Source: Lachnospiraceae bacterium UBA1729
GTDB lineage: Bacteria > Bacillota > Clostridia > Lachnospirales > Lachnospiraceae
NCBI GenBank assembly: GCA_002315945.1
Contig: DCIJ01000062.1
Span: forward strand, 24,472 to 31,035
Length of the DNA: 6,564 bases
Reading direction: 5' to 3'
Shown here piece after piece: positions 5,057-6,564 of the stretch. The translations under genes and the position numbers were made by a program. Position 1 is the stretch's first letter. Every line of letters begins with the position of its first letter. The notes under the pieces are model-generated. The model saw nothing but the letters and a program-made list of their open reading frames with translations. It searched no databases and was not told where the DNA came from.

Positions 5057-5368
5057 ATGTTTATAATCAAAATTTTAGGAAAAGTATTAGCTTTGCCAGT
5101 TATTGTTTTATTAGGAGTAGGTGTTACATTGTGTGGCATTGTAGAGAAAATAAGCGGATTTGTGATTGGGATATTTAATATCTTAGCAGCACTAGCCATT
5201 GCATATGCGTTTTTTGTAGCCAAGGACCATGCGATGCTTAAGAATGGGTTCTTCCTCTTATTGGGGGAGAACGTGTTCTTTGTAATTGTTGGCTTGTCAT
5301 CCGAAATCATGAAAGACATCCAGGAGCAGCTTATGGGATTCGTATGCGGAGCACAAAAAATGAATTAA
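5057..5368 (+). CDS. Small CD1845-like membrane protein of conjugative elements
   Basis: The 103-residue product is strongly hydrophobic, with probable membrane segments at about residues 5-28, 32-55 and 63-82, and a short polar C-terminus. The N-terminus IIKILGKVLALPVIVLLG and the later GFVIGIFNILAALAIAYAF resemble, from memory, the CD1845-type small membrane proteins found after repA on CTn/Tn1549-type elements. Their biochemical role is unknown. The ATG at 5057 follows an AGGAGG (5045-5050) that overlaps the repA stop codon, so translation is probably coupled to repA. It is the last gene of the replication module, because a new promoter begins just after its stop. Confidence 0.7.
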   Translation: MFIIKILGKVLALPVIVLLGVGVTLCGIVEKISGFVIGIFNILAALAIAYAFFVAKDHAMLKNGFFLLLGENVFFVIVGLSSEIMKDIQEQLMGFVCGAQKMN

Positions 5369-5371
5369 TGA

Positions 5372-5400
5372 CTGACAATTTACAATTTTCAAGTTAAAAT
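5372..5400 (+). promoter_or_regulatory. Sigma-A type promoter of the EAL gene
   Basis: CTGACA (5372-5377) and TAAAAT (5395-5400) are separated by exactly 17 bases, each one mismatch from consensus. Transcription would start near 5407, about 40 bases before the EAL start. It begins three bases after the stop codon of the preceding membrane protein gene. No terminator is visible between them, so the EAL gene may also receive read-through from the rep operon. Confidence 0.65.
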
Positions 5401-5446
5401 ATATACACATATCTAGGATAGAGTTTATGAAAAGGAGGCGAGTATA

Positions 5447-6151
5447 TTGATATATTACGAAGAGTTACCTCTTGATAAAGACATATTGAAAGCACTTGCT
5501 GAACTGGAAATAAACTATGTTTTTCAACCAATATTTTATCCAGATAAGAAAACAATATTTGCCCATGAGGCCTTAATGCGTCCAGTAGGAATAACAGTAA
5601 CTGATCTGATAGATGAATTTACGAAAAAAGAGCAGCTGCATGTACTGGAAGTGGCAACTTTTTGGGGAGCAACACAAGCGTACTTTCAACGTGGATATAA
5701 GGAAAAGTTGTCCTTGAATTCGTTTCCATGTGAGGTTTTCTCTGAAGAAGAAGTAAAAACGTTTAGAGATTACTTTGGAAAAGACAAGAATATATTAATG
5801 ATAGAAGTGTTGGAATATCCTAAGTTTTCTATGAAAGCAGCTCTTCAGAAAAAAGAAGTAGCGGCTATTGGAGACTCTGTATTAGCTTTGGATGACTATG
5901 GATCTGGCTTTAATGATATGGGTAAGGTGAAGATAATGGATCCCCATGTTATAAAGATTGATAGAGCGCTTCTTTCTGGCATAGATACTAATCCTGAGAA
6001 GCAGAAAAATTGCAAGGAAATCATAGATACTATGCATTCCATGGGAAAACTTGTAGTTGCTGAAGGAGTAGAAACAAAGGAAGAGTTTGACTATCTAGTT
6101 GGACTAGGAGCTGATTTGTTCCAAGGCTATTATTTGGCAAGGCCAGCATAA
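5447..6151 (+). CDS. Stand-alone EAL-domain protein, predicted cyclic-di-GMP phosphodiesterase
   Basis: The 234-residue product is almost entirely one EAL domain. EALMRP (41-46) is the signature, N91 lies in LSLNSF, E120 and E123 in IEVLEY, D149-D150 in LALDDYGSGF, K170 in VIKIDRAL, E206 in VVAEGVET and Q226 in FQGYYLARP. The spacings D149-K170, D149-E206 and D149-Q226 (21, 57 and 77) equal those I recall for active enzymes such as RocR, so hydrolysis of c-di-GMP to pGpG is likely. There is no sensor, GGDEF or membrane domain, so it should be cytosolic. Translation starts at TTG 5447, eight bases after AAAGGAGG (5431-5438). It has its own promoter and looks like cargo of the element. Confidence 0.92.
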   Translation: MIYYEELPLDKDILKALAELEINYVFQPIFYPDKKTIFAHEALMRPVGITVTDLIDEFTKKEQLHVLEVATFWGATQAYFQRGYKEKLSLNSFPCEVFSEEEVKTFRDYFGKDKNILMIEVLEYPKFSMKAALQKKEVAAIGDSVLALDDYGSGFNDMGKVKIMDPHVIKIDRALLSGIDTNPEKQKNCKEIIDTMHSMGKLVVAEGVETKEEFDYLVGLGADLFQGYYLARPA

Positions 6152-6191
6152 TTGAAAATTCTTATTTCTAGAGCTAAGAGGTGATATATAA

Positions 6192-6564
6192 ATGACACAT
6201 GAAGAAAAAGCATTATCGTATTTTCAAGATAAATTCCATTGTTCTCAATCTGTGCTTGCAGCATATGCCGAAGAGCTTGGTCTTACAGAAGAGCAAGCGT
6301 TGAAAATAGCATATTGCCTTAATAGTGGAATGAGAAAAGGGGAAGTATGTGGAGCCTGTTCAGGTGCATTACTTGTGCTTGGATTGAAATATGGACAGTG
6401 CCAAAAAGATGACTTAGATAGCAGAACAAGAGCAAATCAGAAAACGGTTGAATTTTTAGAACAGTTTGAGAAGAAAAATGGCTCTTATATATGCAATGAC
6501 CTTTTGGGGTGTGATATATCAACTGTTGAAGGCGTTCAGTATGCGATGGAGCATAATTGTTTTA
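6192..6564 (+). CDS. C_GCAxxG_C_C-family redox protein (3' truncated by window end)
   Basis: From ATG 6192 the frame is open for 124 codons to the window end. The sequence shows FHCSQSVLAAYAEELGL (residues 15-31), GEVCGACSGALLVLGLKYG (50-68) and YICNDLLGCDIS (99-110), which match the order of motifs in the C_GCAxxG_C_C family, whose full length is usually about 140-150 residues. Only a short C-terminus, with probably one more conserved cysteine, is missing. Cysteines visible are C17, C42, C53, C56, C70, C101, C107 and C123. The family is thought to be redox-active, perhaps with a metal or disulfide centre, but its reaction is not established. AAGAGGTGA (6176-6184) is the ribosome binding site, and the gene follows the EAL gene by 40 bases, probably in one transcript. 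Confidence 0.88.
   Translation, partial: MTHEEKALSYFQDKFHCSQSVLAAYAEELGLTEEQALKIAYCLNSGMRKGEVCGACSGALLVLGLKYGQCQKDDLDSRTRANQKTVEFLEQFEKKNGSYICNDLLGCDISTVEGVQYAMEHNCF

Noticed and set aside
4909..5319. Minus-strand open frame of 136 codons opposite the end of repA and the membrane protein gene
   Set aside because: It lies opposite two genes with good starts and known family patterns, and its sequence does not resemble a real protein.
6319..6522. Minus-strand open frame of 67 codons near the window end
   Set aside because: It is antisense to the C_GCAxxG_C_C-family gene, which is clearly the coding strand.

Overview
The window looks like chromosomal DNA of a low-to-moderate GC Firmicute. Codon use, strong AAAGGAGG-type ribosome binding sites and the protein variants suggest a Lachnospiraceae relative (Butyrivibrio/Roseburia-like), but the genus is an inference. 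All genes found lie on the + strand.

Region 1 (1-1517) is ordinary host chromosome. It holds the 3' end of an unrecognised gene, then a promoter and structured leader, then the conserved operon rpsF-ssb-rpsR (ribosomal protein S6, single-stranded DNA-binding protein, ribosomal protein S18).

Region 2 (1518-1744) is a 227-base gap directly after rpsR. It carries 10-bp phased short repeats, an 8-bp inverted repeat, a perfect 10-bp tandem duplication and a strong intrinsic terminator. It is the likely junction between the host operon and an inserted element, but the exact boundary cannot be placed from this window.

Region 3 (1745-5368) is a plasmid-like maintenance module on what is most likely an integrative and conjugative element of the broad Tn1549/CTn type. 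It encodes a small DUF6462-like protein, ParA, ParB, a short RepA_N-only protein, a full RepA_N initiator with a DUF6017-like C-terminal domain, and a small CD1845-like membrane protein. The genes overlap or nearly abut and read as one operon. The most striking signal is inside the full repA gene. A 23-bp-periodic set of iterons with two perfect 16-bp palindromes is followed at once by an AT-rich tract, which looks like a replication origin embedded in the initiator's own linker. A related site sits just before the repA ribosome binding site and could be an autoregulatory operator. A separate 25-bp near-perfect palindrome lies inside parB and is a candidate partition (parS-like) or structural site.

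Region 4 (5369-6564) looks like cargo. A stand-alone EAL-domain c-di-GMP phosphodiesterase with all expected catalytic residues has its own good promoter. It is followed by a C_GCAxxG_C_C-family cysteine-rich redox protein that runs off the window end.

Taken together, DUF6462, ParA, ParB and RepA would give the element plasmid-like replication and segregation when excised. The EAL protein could link carriage of the element to host c-di-GMP signalling. No integrase, relaxase or conjugation gene is visible here, so the classification as an integrative element rests on gene content and position.
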